From: Chiridota heheva
Lineage: Eukaryota > Echinodermata > Holothuroidea > Apodida > Chiridotidae
Direction: 5' to 3'
Length of the DNA stretch: 64,000 nt
NCBI GenBank assembly: GCA_020152595.1
Contig: JAIGNY010000077.1
Location: 539,501-603,500, forward strand
Positions 12,522 through 23,239 of this stretch are shown in pieces. The translations under genes were made by a program, and so were the position numbers. A model generated the notes under the pieces. It worked only from the letters and a program-made list of their open reading frames with translations, did not search any database and was not told where the DNA came from. Position 1 is the first letter of the stretch. The number at the start of each line of letters is the position of its first letter.

Positions 12522-12756
12522 GCTATGGGCAGTGGCATAGTTATTGGAAGGAATGGGGTCCGGACCCCCCCCACCCCCTCTCCACTCTTTTGAGAAATTG
12601 ATCAAACATTGGGATGATCTTTGATTTTTTTTGCTTTTAAAAAACAAAATTGCTATTAGAAGTGGGCTAAATTTGAAGACTTCCATCTTGGGAGGGGTTC
12701 TAGGATCTTCTCAGACCCCTCACTTTTGTAATGCTGGCTATGCCACTGGTTATGGG
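12522..12756. mobile_element. hAT-type MITE, 219 bp, with 8-bp target duplication
   Basis: The element at 12530-12748 starts CAGTGGCATAG and ends CTATGCCACTG, perfect complements over 11 bp. Flanks GCTATGGG (12522-12529) and GTTATGGG (12749-12756) match at 7 of 8 bases, the target-site length of hAT transposons. The interior is GC-rich at one end, with no transposase. Confidence 0.86.
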
Positions 12757-13330
12757 GTGGTACCCCCCTCCCCACCCACAACACCACCTTTCTATACTTT
12801 AAATCAAACCAGAATGCTATCTTGTGATTTTCCTAGATCTGCTTCTGTTACAGATATGTTCAAATTATAATAACAGAACTAGTACATTAAAGTACAGTAG
12901 ATAATTAAGTCTTGTCAGGTACAGTAGGCTATACTGTAACTGTGACATACTACATGGTTTTGGAAAATGTTTTTAAGTAATAGTTATAAAATTTTCATTT
13001 TTTAAAAAAATAAAATGAAAAAACAATTTATTTTAATTGAAAAAGAAACTTTAGGAGCACTCAACCAAAATGTGAGGGTGTTCATTTTTGAGAATTTCAC
13101 AGATATATTATCCACAACAGATCAATAAACTTCATCCATAGCCCACATAGCCCACAGACAACATAAGGGTAAAGGTCACTTGAATATCCATATTAACCAG
13201 AAAATTGCTATACTGTTGCATGATACTCATTTGATTTTGTTAGGGGACTCCTGAAAATACACCTTACTTTTCTGTCTAGTGCTCCTTAATTTAATTGTCA
13301 ATAAGATGCTTTAATTATTGTTACATAAAT
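12757..13330. other. Intronic sequence, nothing recognised
   Basis: AT-rich DNA with homopolymer A/T runs. No repeat family or exon found. Confidence 0.45.
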
Positions 13331-13417
13331 GAGTATGTGATGTCACTGTTCTAGAATGTGATGTCACTGTTCTAGTATGCGATGTCACCCTTCTAGTACG
13401 TGGTGGCACTCTTCTAG
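13331..13417. repeat. 21-bp minisatellite, left block
   Basis: Four units of the form TAGTATGTGATGTCACTCTTC, interrupted at 13418 by a LINE fragment and resumed at 13561. Confidence 0.9.
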
Positions 13418-13560
13418 TTTGTTTGTTTGTTTGATGATGTCACTCTGAAGGTCAAATTGTGCCTTCATTTTAGAGGTAGTAAGGAAAGAGACCAGGGGGA
13501 GAATGAGAGAAATTCAAGAACAAAAGCCAGAAAGCTGTGATTGAGAGAGGAGGTGCATGG
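13418..13560 (-). mobile_element. LINE 3' fragment inside the 21-bp minisatellite
   Basis: 143 bp related to the 3' end of the LINE at 17854-19720: a TTTG-rich tail, then GGTCAAATTGTGCC, CAGGGGGAGA and GCCAGAAAGCTG. Minisatellite units continue on both sides, so the insertion is later than at least part of the array. Confidence 0.85.
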
Positions 13561-14158
13561 GATGTCACTCTTCTTCTAGTATGTAATGTCACTCTTCTTC
13601 TAGTACGTGATGTCACTCTAGTACGTAATGTCACTCCTCTTTTAGTACGAAATGGCACTCCTTTTCTAGTAGGTGATGTCACTCCTCTTTAGTATGTGAT
13701 GTCACTCCTCTTCTAGTATGTGATGTCATTCTTCTAGTATGTGATGCCACTCTTCTAGTATATGATGTCATTCTTCTAGTATGCAATGTCATTCTTCTAG
13801 TATGTGATGTCACTCCTCTACTATGTAATGTCACTCTTCTAGTATGTAAGGTCACTCTTCTACTATGTGATGTCACTCTTCTAGTATGTGATGTCACTCT
13901 TGTAGTATGTGATGTCACTTTTCTAGTATGTGATGTCACTCCTCTACTATGTAATGCCACTCTTCTAGTATGTGAGGTCACTCTTCTACTATGTGAGGTC
14001 ACTCTTCTACTATGTGATGTCACTCTTCTAGTATGTGATGTCGCTCTTGTAGTATGTGATGTCACTCTACAAGTATGTAATGTCACTCGTCTAGTATGTG
14101 ATGTCACTCTTCTAGTATGTAATATTACTCTTCTAGTATGTGATGTCACTCTTCTATA
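13561..14158. repeat. 21-bp minisatellite, main block
   Basis: About 28 units of TAGTATGTGATGTCACTCTTC with variants. Each unit carries GATGTCAC, close to a CRE half site. Seven-codon periodicity makes a long Arg/Thr/Ser/His frame on the minus strand, considered spurious. Confidence 0.95.
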
Positions 14159-14220
14159 CTAGATTTTATCCACCAGTCCTTTTCAAACCAAATTGTAAAT
14201 TGTTTATATCATAACCCAGA

Positions 14221-14637
14221 TTAAAGGGGATAAAAAAGTTTGCCTGTTTCTTTAATTAATATATAATATGATAGAGATAATAATTATCTGAAGAAATTTC
14301 CCATTATACAAAATAAATTTAGCATATATTTTGCATCTGTTTAAAACATTAATTCTGTCAATATAAACTTACATGGGAGTAGCCATTTTGTTACTACTTC
14401 CTCTAAAAATATTAATGTATTTTTTAGAATCTATTTCAAATTTTCTGTCTAAGAAATATTCGTCTTCAAATTTTTATTTGTATATGCTATTAATGATTCA
14501 AGCACTTAAAACTTCATGTCAAAGCATTTCGGAAAAAAGGTTTCAAAGAGAGATGGGGTTGTAACAGTCGTTGGTTTAATTTGTAATTCTTTATCATATA
14601 TTAAGCTAGAATGTTTGACTTCATATGTCTACTTTAA
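14221..14637. mobile_element. MITE family A, ~417 bp copy
   Basis: Begins TTAAAGGGGA and ends GTCTACTTTAA. The interior is related, in reverse orientation, to 27008-27596 (shared TATCATATATTAAGCTAGAA-type phrase). No open frame of note. Confidence 0.72.
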
Positions 14638-15420
14638 ACCTGAACTGGACAAGATATCAAAAGAATTTCCTCACATTTCTTGTTTGGGTCATTCCATGTC
14701 AATTCAACAGGCCATGTAGCCCACCATCTCAGATTTACTTGAAATTTAGCATATTTTCTGGGAATAATACAGCTCGAACACATCTAAAATGTTAGCTTCA
14801 TTGCTTTTGTCTTTTTTGAGATATGGACCTAAAACTCTGCCATTTTTGCCCAAATTTCTTGGTCTCGGTGGCCATTTTGAATTTCTGAAAATGTTCCTTA
14901 TAATTTCTTTTGTTTATGTTCCCATTGTTCTACAAATTGGTACTTGACTATTGCTGGAGGTGGGGAATGACACTTATAAAAGGACATAGAGCAAGCCATC
15001 ATTCTGAATTTTCCCATATTTTGGTAAAATAGTTAATTTCAATCGGCGCTTGCCAAAATTACCCCCAAATATATAGGGCTGAAACTTTGCATATTTAAGG
15101 AACTGTAGTTGAACCTTATCTGTACCAAAAATGGCAATGGTTATCTTTTTTTGTTTTCATTTTCCTCTCTCCCAAATCAAATACACACTTTTGCCCACTA
15201 AGCTACATATAGAAATCAATCGACTAACAAATATTGTCTAAATGTCTAAGAAAGATTTGTTTCCTCAATAACACATCCATACATCAGATGTCAGAATGTT
15301 CAGAAACCCCCTTCCCTGCCCAAATTTCCATCTCACTGACGTCCCACAACCTCCTGGGGCTGCACATTACTAAAAAAGATTAAGATTAATTTCCCGAAGA
15401 CTGATTTGAAAAGCTCCAAC
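14638..15420. other. Intronic sequence, nothing recognised
   Basis: Mixed-composition DNA including phrases like GGTGGCCATTTTGAATTT that suggest an old dispersed repeat, but no boundaries could be placed. Confidence 0.4.
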
Positions 15421-16700
15421 TGTGAAATTGCATTAAATCCTAAAACAGCAAGCAACAAGAATAAAGTCAAGCGAGATCCCCGAAGAGCGAGCCTGAATAA
15501 ATATTAGATGGATAGAGGCTGCATGTCATCACTTTGAACAATTAAATATACAGCAACGCATCCACATTGGACATTACACTTTCATTGCTTATAAACTTGG
15601 ACTGATTTTAGTGAAACAAAACTTGGAAAATCATAAGAAAGAAACGATTGCATCAAAATTTCCAAAAGAGGGAGTCTGAATAAATATTAGAGTAGAAATA
15701 AATAGCGAGGGGTTCGCATTGGAACCATCAACAATTAAACAGAAAAGTGCAACATCGACATACATAGCACCTTGGATTTTCACTTGCTAATAAATTCTGC
15801 AGCTAATGATTTTAGTGAAAAGGATAAAAATGCTTGGTACATAGGAAGAAACAAACAGTATGTCAATCATGAACCCTAAAGAGCAAGCCTGAATAAAATG
15901 TTAAAAGAAATTAAAAAAGGGGGCTCACATAGTAGCCATCAACAATTAAATATACAGTGCAGCATCAGCACCAGACACGTTACATATTCTCTGCTTATAA
16001 ACTTTGTGGACAGATTTCGGTATAAATTCTGCAGCTAATGATTTTAGTGAAAAGGATCAAAATACTTGGTACATGGTAAGAAACAAACAGTATGCCAATC
16101 ATGAACCTAAAGAGCAAGCCTGAATATATGTTAAAGCAGAAATATAAAAAAAAAGGGGGCTCACATAGTATTATCAACAATTAAATATACCGCATCAGCA
16201 CCAGATGGTTTATTCTCTGCTTATAAACTTTGTGGACAGATTTCGGTGCAAAGAAAACAAAGCTGGTAAAGGTAAGAAAACAACTAAGCCAGATCCTTAA
16301 AAGAGCGAGCCTGAATAAATAGTCAGAGTACTGAGGCATAAATTTTAAAGGGGCTCCACATTGTAATTTTCTCACCCATTTAAACACAGTGAAATATCAA
16401 CACAGAACCATTGCATTTTCCTTGCTTAAAACTCAGTGGATGTATTTCAATAAAAAGGGGAAAAAACTTGGTAAAGCATTAGAAAAACCCCAATAAAGTC
16501 AAGCAATATCTCCCAAAAGAGAAAGCCTGAATACATATTAAGGGTACTGTACTAGCAATAAATAAAAGGGGCCCAGCATTGTAATTCTCCCACACAATTA
16601 AATCCACAGTGCAACATCCAACCTTGCACACTTTGCTTATAAACTCAGCCAACTGATTTCAATGAAAAGGGGAGAAAAAAACTGAGGAAATCTTAAGAAA
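15421..16700. repeat. Degenerate ~205-bp tandem satellite, about six units
   Basis: Units are marked by GAGCCTGAATAAAT near 15488, 15671, 15885, 16115, 16308 and 16523, each followed by AACAATTAAATATACAG and GCTTATAAACTT phrases. Spacing varies from 183 to 230 bp. Confidence 0.85.
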
Positions 16701-17052
16701 AACAAATCTGTTCAGTAGATGAATATGAGACCTATGTGATTGATCATGAGGCCCAGCAGTATGTATAAGATTAATGTCATAATAATGTGCGCATGTTGTA
16801 TGTAGGTCAAGAAAAGCTTGGAAACTTGAGACGCATTGCCCGTGGAAAGATTGCATTATCCGTCCGGAGGCAAAGAAGAAATAAGAGATGAAGTATAGCG
16901 GCTCCTTTGCAGATTCTACTTCTATTGATATTGCTGGGGGGAAACATGGCTGCTTGTAATTCCTTTCCTCATCTATCTATTCTCTTGTTGATTCTGTGAA
17001 AGATGACACAAACTTGACTGGTTGTGTGTCAATGTACTGTATGTTCAAAAAA

Positions 17053-17321
17053 GGACTGAATGATTATCAAACATACAGACAGACAGCAGGACAGAAAAAT
17101 AAGAAGAAATAGATAGACAGCTAAATATACAGACAGACAGCTAGATATATAGACATGTGCTAGATTATAGACAGACATATATATACAGAGAGATAGAGGA
17201 GATTGAGAGACAAACAGACAGACAGCAGGGAAGAAAAATAAGAATAGATAGACAGCTAAATATATAGACAGACCGCTAGATATATAGACAGACAGATATA
17301 TACAGAGAGATACAAGAGATT

Positions 17322-17361
<40 letters not shown>

Positions 17362-17620
17362 GCAGGGAAGAAAAATGAGAATAGATAGACAGCTAAATAC
17401 ATAGACATGTGTACAGCTAGATTATATTCAGACAGGTATATACAGAGTACAAGAGATTGACAGACAGCAGGACAGAGAAATGAGAAGAAATAGATAGACA
17501 GCTAAATATATAGATGGCTAGATATATAGACATGTGTATGGCTAGATTATAAACAGACAGGTATATACAGAGCGATACAAGAGATTAAGAGACAGACAGA
17601 CAGATAGCTATACAGATAGA
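17053..17620. repeat. (CAGA/TAGA)n degenerate array with ~125-bp higher-order unit
   Basis: Tetranucleotide CAGA, TAGA and GATA blocks. The phrase CAGCAGGRMAGAAAAAT recurs near 17087, 17225, 17362 and 17467, showing larger duplicated units. Confidence 0.9.
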
Positions 17621-17853
17621 TACAGCATGTCAATAATGTCACAAAATATTTTCAAACATTTTTCCATTTGGGAGATATTTGATTTTCCAGCTTTCATTAT
17701 CCCTCACCCACCAACTCCACACAACTTAAAGATGCACTCAGCTTAAATATGATGGTGTATTAATCTAAAGCCTCTAGAATATTCAGACACATTTAACGTG
17801 CATGTGATGGTACTGAAAACCTTTGACACAAATATTTGATTTGAAAACTTAAA

Positions 17854-19720
17854 GTTTGTTTGTTTGTTTCATGGCAGCGAGGGTCAAATTGTGCCTGAGA
17901 GGTTAAATAATTCTAGAGGTAGGAAAGAAAACAGGGGGAGATTGAGAGAAACACGAGAACTAAAAGCCAGAAAGCTGGGATCAAAAGTGAAGGTGCATGG
18001 GTGCAAAAAAAAAAAAAAAGTAGAGAGAGGGGGTGAGAAAGGAAGACTAAATATGGTTGTAGAGGGAAGCATGATGAAAGAAGGAGATAATTTTATCCAA
18101 AAGGTTTTTCTGGAAGAGCTCGGCTATTGAGTTTTGGGGAGCGAGGGAAGCTCTGGGAAGGTTGTACATGGGCAAGCAAGGAGAACGTGATGGATTTTAA
18201 GGGTGCAATTTGGCAATTCTTGCAGAGGGTTGGGGAAGCCAATAAGGAGGTGGGAGAGAGTCTGACCTATTCTAAGATGGGTAATGTGAATGTTGTTGAC
18301 AAGAGAGAGGTTGTGGATGGTGGGCTTGATCGGGATGGTGGGCTGGATTACGTGGAGTTTGTTATCAATTTAAGAGTCCCATGAGGTTTGCCATCAGTCA
18401 CGAACAAGGGAAGCGATAAGCGGTTTGATGTCAGAAACGGTTTTGGGAAATGGGGTAGGGGAGAGGTTGGCTGCATCAGTCCTGTCATTGCCAGGGATGC
18501 CAACATGGCTGGGAATCCAGAAGAAAATAATATTTTTCCTGCAGAGGGTGGGAAAAGGACTTTACAGAGGAGGAGGTGGGATGTGGGGTTACCCAATTTA
18601 AGATTGAGTAAAGAAGTTAGGACAGCCTTCGAGTGGGAGAAGAAGGCAAAGTGGTTGAGCGGGGGGGAGTACTCAATTAAGTTGAGGCAAGGAGGATGGC
18701 CTTGGCCTCGGCTGAGAAGATTGACAAGTATTCAGGAAGGCCTGCTACTGAGGGTGGTGTCTTGGATGACAGCAGCAGCAGCTGTCTTGTCGCCTTCCTT
18801 TGAGCCATCAGTATAGTAGATGGTATACTTTAAGAGTTGGTCTTTGATTTGGTTGTGGAGGTTGATGAAAGGTTAGGGTGGGTTTGGGTTTTGTGATGAG
18901 TGGAAAAGTCCAGGTGGAATAGAAAGGAGGGGGGTGGCTCAGGGAGGAAAAGTGGGCCAGGAGAAGGTGCCAAGAGTTGATGCCTAGATGGATGGAGGAT
19001 TTGATGCATAAGCTGAAGGGAGGAGATAGGGTTTTAGTCCTATCAAGGAGAATGGAGAAATGGGGGTCCCTAATGAGGTTGTATAAAGGGTTTTGGGTGT
19101 TGGGGAAGTCTAAAAGTATAGGAAAGGCTAAGCTTCCTACACCTTAGCAGAAAGGAAGGTTCGTTGGCTTCAACATAAAGGTTGGTGATTGGGGAGGTTC
19201 TGTAAGCACCCACACAAAACCTGAGGGCTTCATTTTGGATGGTGTTGATGTGGTTGAGGTATGAGTTGTGAGCGAAATAGTAGACAATATTGCTGTAGTC
19301 AAGCTTGGCACGAATGGTGAGGCTAAAGATTTTGAGGAGAGCAAAGCGGTTCGCATTACAATTGTGTTGGAGAGGAGGCGGAGAATGTTAAGGGAGATGT
19401 TGCATTTCTGTTTCAGGTTGGTGATGTGTTGCTTGTAGGAGATCTTGGGGTCTAGAGTTAAACCCAGGAACTTAGTGTGGTCAACTTTAGGAATGCGATT
19501 GCCATTGAGCACAAGGTTTGGGTTGGGGTGGAGGTTGTTAAAATGACAGAAGTGCATTGCAGACTGTCTTGTCTTTGGAGAATTTCAAACCGTTATTATT
19601 GCACCAGTCTTGCAGCCAGTTGAGGCTCAGTTGGAGCCTATTTTCAACAAGAGGAAAGCTAGGGGAGGAGTAGAAGATGGTGAAGTCGTCAATATAGAGG
19701 GCACGTTTGATGTTGGGGCC
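17854..19720 (-). pseudogene. LINE with RT C-terminus, RNase H and zinc motif (I-group-like), degenerate
   Basis: Minus-strand non-LTR retrotransposon remnant, 5'-truncated. From the 5' side: RT catalytic motif YIDDFTIF near 19680-19700, the RT thumb/connection region (FLGLTLDPKISY...HITNLKQKCN) across 19144-19557, an RNase H start YTDGSKEG near 18790-18815, AEAKAI in a shifted frame near 18700, and the RNase H end GIPGND near 18480. Then comes a C-terminal Cys motif LCKNC near 18220 and a 3' UTR with a CAAA-rich tail at 17854. Several frameshifts and stops interrupt it and an internal part of RNase H seems deleted, so it cannot encode a working protein. RT followed by RNase H points to the I/Nimb-like group; the exact clade is uncertain. 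Confidence 0.82.
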
Positions 19721-19839
19721 ACTTAAAGTACTTTAATGACAGAAGTATTAAAAATTAGACCTGTGTTACTTCAAATTTTCAGTGACATTGACATGTAGAT
19801 GGAGAGGTTTCGATCAAGAACCCTTTGAATAAAGTGAAA

Positions 19840-20045
19840 GTACAGAAGAGGAGAGAAAACTGTAGACTGACCATGCTATACAAGATTCATCATGGACTTG
19901 TAGAGAGCTTAACCCTGGACTTTACCTAACTCCCCTAAATAGACCATCTCGACATACCCAAGCTTACTCCTACCAGATCCCCCACTCTAGAACAGAGCAA
20001 TACTGACAGGCAATCTTTCCCGGACAACATGTGCTTGGAATCTCC
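19840..20045 (+). pseudogene. LINE ORF2 C-terminal fragment, plus strand
   Basis: Reads RLTMLYKIHHGLVE in one frame and, after a shift, NRPSRHTQAYSYQIPHSRT, matching the C-terminal region after the RT domain in many animal LINEs (R-L-x-M-x-Y-K-I ... P-x-R-x-x-R ... R-T ... F-F-P-R-T). Stops and frameshifts show decay. It is the only clear plus-strand LINE piece in the window. Confidence 0.7.
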
Positions 20046-20860
20046 TACCCCAAGCAGGGGCATAAATACCAGGGGTGTAGAACTCATTTTGAGACTCGTC
20101 TGTAAAATTTAATATTAGTCAGTAAATCTGGTATCAGGTTGGTAAAAATACTGATTTTGATTATCAACTTTTTACACAGAGGCAGTTAAAAAAAAAATGG
20201 GATGCTAATTTGAAGCCGTCTGTAAATCTTATACTTTACACCCCCCTCCCCCTTCCCAATTAAAATGGCCTACTGACACCACGAGACTGTCACAGCCCCA
20301 TCTGTGGAGAATTTTCTTCAGCATCTGACGAGAAGTGGTGGCAATAGTCACTCTGCATCCTCAACATTGTTTTACTTGCCCCTTGTATATTTTCCCCCCT
20401 GCATGTTTTCACCCTGCATGGTCATCATGCACAGATGATCATTTAATCTGCAAGAATCTTTCAGTTTGAAGGAGGCGGAAAGAAGAAGTCAGCTTCATTT
20501 GTTAAACACCGCCACCAATACCTTAAATGCTACCGCTTTCTGTGAGAATGCCATCTGTCAATTCTAACATAGCAGAGCAAACAGATCAGCTATCACACCT
20601 TTTCTTTCAGCTAAAAGCTTTCCCCACTCATTGTAACAAAATGTACCAACGACAAGTAATAAGTGATTTCAATCACGTTAAGTTATTGATTAATCAATGA
20701 TAATTAATAAATCAATTGGGTGTTCCCCCTGGGCAATAGAAATCAAAGAGCACAATGTAACATCCTTATGGTCTAACAATAACATTGTATAATTGTGTTC
20801 CAGCCACAAGAGAGCTTTGTTCTGGGTTAGGGGCCTTTTCCAAAAATAGAATTTCACCTT
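20046..20860. other. Intronic sequence, nothing recognised
   Basis: No transposon boundary, repeat unit or exon supported. Positions 20060-20270 contain two C-rich and A-rich runs of unknown origin. Confidence 0.4.
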
Positions 20861-20994
20861 TTGTCAGTTTTACAGAAGATATGTTTACCCTTTTACTATA
20901 GTCAAAACATCACATTAAAAATGCTGTAGAGATTATTTGTATTTTGAGTTCGGACTTACCAAAGTTGGTTAATTATACAAAATTTATAATGCAT
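20861..20994. repeat. 134-bp direct repeat, left copy
   Basis: Begins TTGTCAGTTTTACAGAAG and ends ATAATGCAT. Near-identical to 21141-21274; period 280 bp. Confidence 0.92.
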
Positions 20995-21013
20995 ATGAGT
21001 TTTTAATTTATGA

Positions 21014-21137
21014 TTTTATATGTGTAATTATTGACAAGGAATTCAAACATATTATGCCTGCTTTCAATCAAGAGTTCTCACAGATTTATTTTGTAAATTA
21101 TATGTTTGATTCCTTGTCAATAATTACACATATAAAA
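21014..21137. repeat. Inverted repeat (stem ~39 bp, loop ~46 bp)
   Basis: 21014-21053 and 21100-21137 are reverse complements (TTTTATATGTGTAATTATTG ... CAAACATAT) with one single-base indel. It lies exactly between the two 134-bp direct repeats. Confidence 0.93.
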
Positions 21138-21140
21138 TTA

Positions 21141-21274
21141 TTGTCAGTTTTACAGAAGATATGTTTACCCTTTTACTATAGTCAAAACATCACATTAAAA
21201 ATGCTGTTGAGATTATTTGTATTTTGAGTCCAGACTTACCAAAGTTGATTAATTATACAAAATTCATAATGCAT
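21141..21274. repeat. 134-bp direct repeat, right copy
   Basis: Partner of 20861-20994, with about five substitutions. The right arm of the inverted repeat abuts it. Confidence 0.92.
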
Positions 21275-21473
21275 CAACCAGAAAGATCATAAAATGACTA
21301 ATTATTTATAATTATAATTATCTTAAATTCAGTTTTGAAAATAATGCCAGTGGGTTTTTTTTCGCGTTAATGATCTCTGAAAAAATTTCAACAAAATTCA
21401 CACAGACTTGGAAGGATTATAAGGCTGTGATGTCACTACTTGTCATTTCTCTTACAGAAATTTTAGTTTGCAG

Positions 21474-21612
21474 CGCGCTTGCAACAAGCTAACATTTTTA
21501 GCTTGCGCAAGTGTGCTGCACGCTTGTGTAAGTTTGCTGCATGCTTGTGCAAGTGTGCTGCACGCTTGCGCAAGTAAGCTACATCCTTGTGCAAGCGTGC
21601 ATGCTGCAAGCT
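21474..21612. repeat. 21-bp GC-containing minisatellite, 5-6 units
   Basis: Units of the form GCTTGYGCAAGTGTGCTGCAC. Each contains the partial palindrome CTTGCGCAAG. Open frames on both strands arise from the 21-bp period. Confidence 0.88.
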
Positions 21613-22104
21613 TAATGCAATATTTCTGTAAAGGTTCTCCACAAATATCCCAGACAATGATTTAACTTTTCCTTATCATATAAGATGAAATTTAACATGC
21701 ATTGAATAAATCAGGGGTGCAGCCCTGCAGCCGATCGCAGAAGGAAAACCTTCCTGAGGCCATAAAATAGCAGTCTCCTACAGTACCCAGTCCTGAGGCT
21801 AAATAAAACTGTCAAGCATGTTAAGGTCATCGCCTTAAATTCTTAACTTTCTTAACCTGTTTAGCTTATTCTGTATTTGGAAGGTTGTGCAACCCCCATC
21901 AACTCCTCTCGGTACACCCATGAATAAATTAACTGCTGATTTTGCTAATAAAGTTGTTCATCAAGTGTCTGCATTAATACTTATCAGAGCCAGCTATTAT
22001 AATATACCACATGAAAAAGTAATGAGACAGATTTTTCGCAAACTCAATTCTGCTCCTAGGCAAAGTCAGGAAGACATCTAGGCCTACAATGAAGAGATGA
22101 ATTA

Positions 22105-23084
22105 TTAAGCGCATTCTCACTTGTCTCTGGATCACGATCCCCTGTTGATCAATGATTGAAGGAAAAACTGTCATGGGTTCTTATTGAAGTGATCAGACCC
22201 ACTGCAGAGGATCTGATCACGAGGCACAAGCACTCAGACCCACTGCAGAGGATCTGATCACGAGACACAAGCACTTAGACCCACTGCACAGGATCTGATC
22301 ACGAGGCACAAGCACTCAGACCCACTGCACAGGATCTGATCACAAGGCACAAGCACTCAGACCCACTGCACAGGATCTGATCACGAGGCACAAGCACTCA
22401 GACCCACTGCACAGGATCTGATCACGAGGCACAAGCACTCAGCCTCACTGCAGAGGATCTGATCACGAGACACAAGCACTCAGACCCACTGCACAGGATC
22501 TGATCACGAGGCACAAGCACTCAGACCCACTGCACAGGATCTGATCACGAGGCACAAGCACTCAGCCTCACTGCAGAGGATCTGATCACGAGACACAAGC
22601 ACTCAGACCCACTGCACAGGATCTGATCACGAGGCACAAGCACTCAGACCCACTGCACAGGATCTGATCACGAGGCACAAGCACTCAGACCCACTGCACA
22701 GGATCTGATCACGAGGCACAAGCACTCAGACCCACTGCACAGGATTTGATCACGAGGGCACAACTGCAGAGGATCTTGAAAATTATCTGTGCTAAATAAT
22801 TTCAAGGATTATTGAGCACTCAGACCCACTTTGCACTCAGACCCACTGCACAGGATTTGTTGTTGTTGAGGATCTGATCTCATCAAGTTGAAATTATGTT
22901 TGGTCAAGGTTCTGCACTCACATTTTTGTTGTTGTTGAGAATCTCATTGTGGATCTAGTCCCTGTTCCGGATCAAGCGAATGTGATCAGATCAGGTGACC
23001 ATTTTCACGGTAAAAAACATGGTGCATCTGATCGCCTGCAGTAGGTCTGATCGCGAGCTCGTTTTCCAGTGAGAACACACTCAA
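22105..23084. mobile_element. MITE family C, copy expanded by an internal minisatellite
   Basis: Terminal inverted repeats TTAAGCGCATTCTCACTTG (left) and complement of CAGTGAGAACACACTCAA (right). The copies in the tandem units are about 380 bp; this one is 980 bp because a 41-bp internal segment has been amplified. Confidence 0.82.
22208..22760. repeat. 41-bp minisatellite, 13 complete units
   Basis: Units begin AGGATCTGATCACGAGGCAC and end CCCACTGCAC. Each contains the palindromic TGATCA. Thirteen units fit exactly from 22208 to 22740. Two variant types (GAGACACAAG and GCCTCACTGCAG) recur every few units, showing larger-block duplications. Confidence 0.96.
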
Positions 23085-23239
23085 ACAGTTGATTGCTTCA
23101 TTATTAATAACTATCACAGATGACGGGATGTGGAGTCTTATGTGATGATTGTACAGTGCGGAAACAACACTTGAGGTGTGTGCTTTTCAACCAATATTGG
23201 TTTGAATTAGAGCTAACTACCCACTCTGGCAAACCATTT

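Larger units (their letters stand above)
21786..23160. repeat. Diverged outlying copy of the 27.5-36 kb tandem unit
   Basis: Shares AGTCCTGAGGCTAAATA, GGTCATCGCCTTAAATTC, TTCTGTATTTGGAAGGTTG and TTGATTGCTTCATTATTAATA, in the same order, with 27850-28640. It contains a much longer version of the nested MITE (22105-23084). Confidence 0.88.

Noticed and set aside
13679-14149. 156-codon Arg/Thr/Ser/His frame
   Set aside because: Generated by the 21-bp minisatellite period; no similarity to a basic protein family.
22208-22760. CRISPR-like regular spacing of a 41-bp repeat
   Set aside because: Units are contiguous, with no unique spacers, and the genome is eukaryotic.
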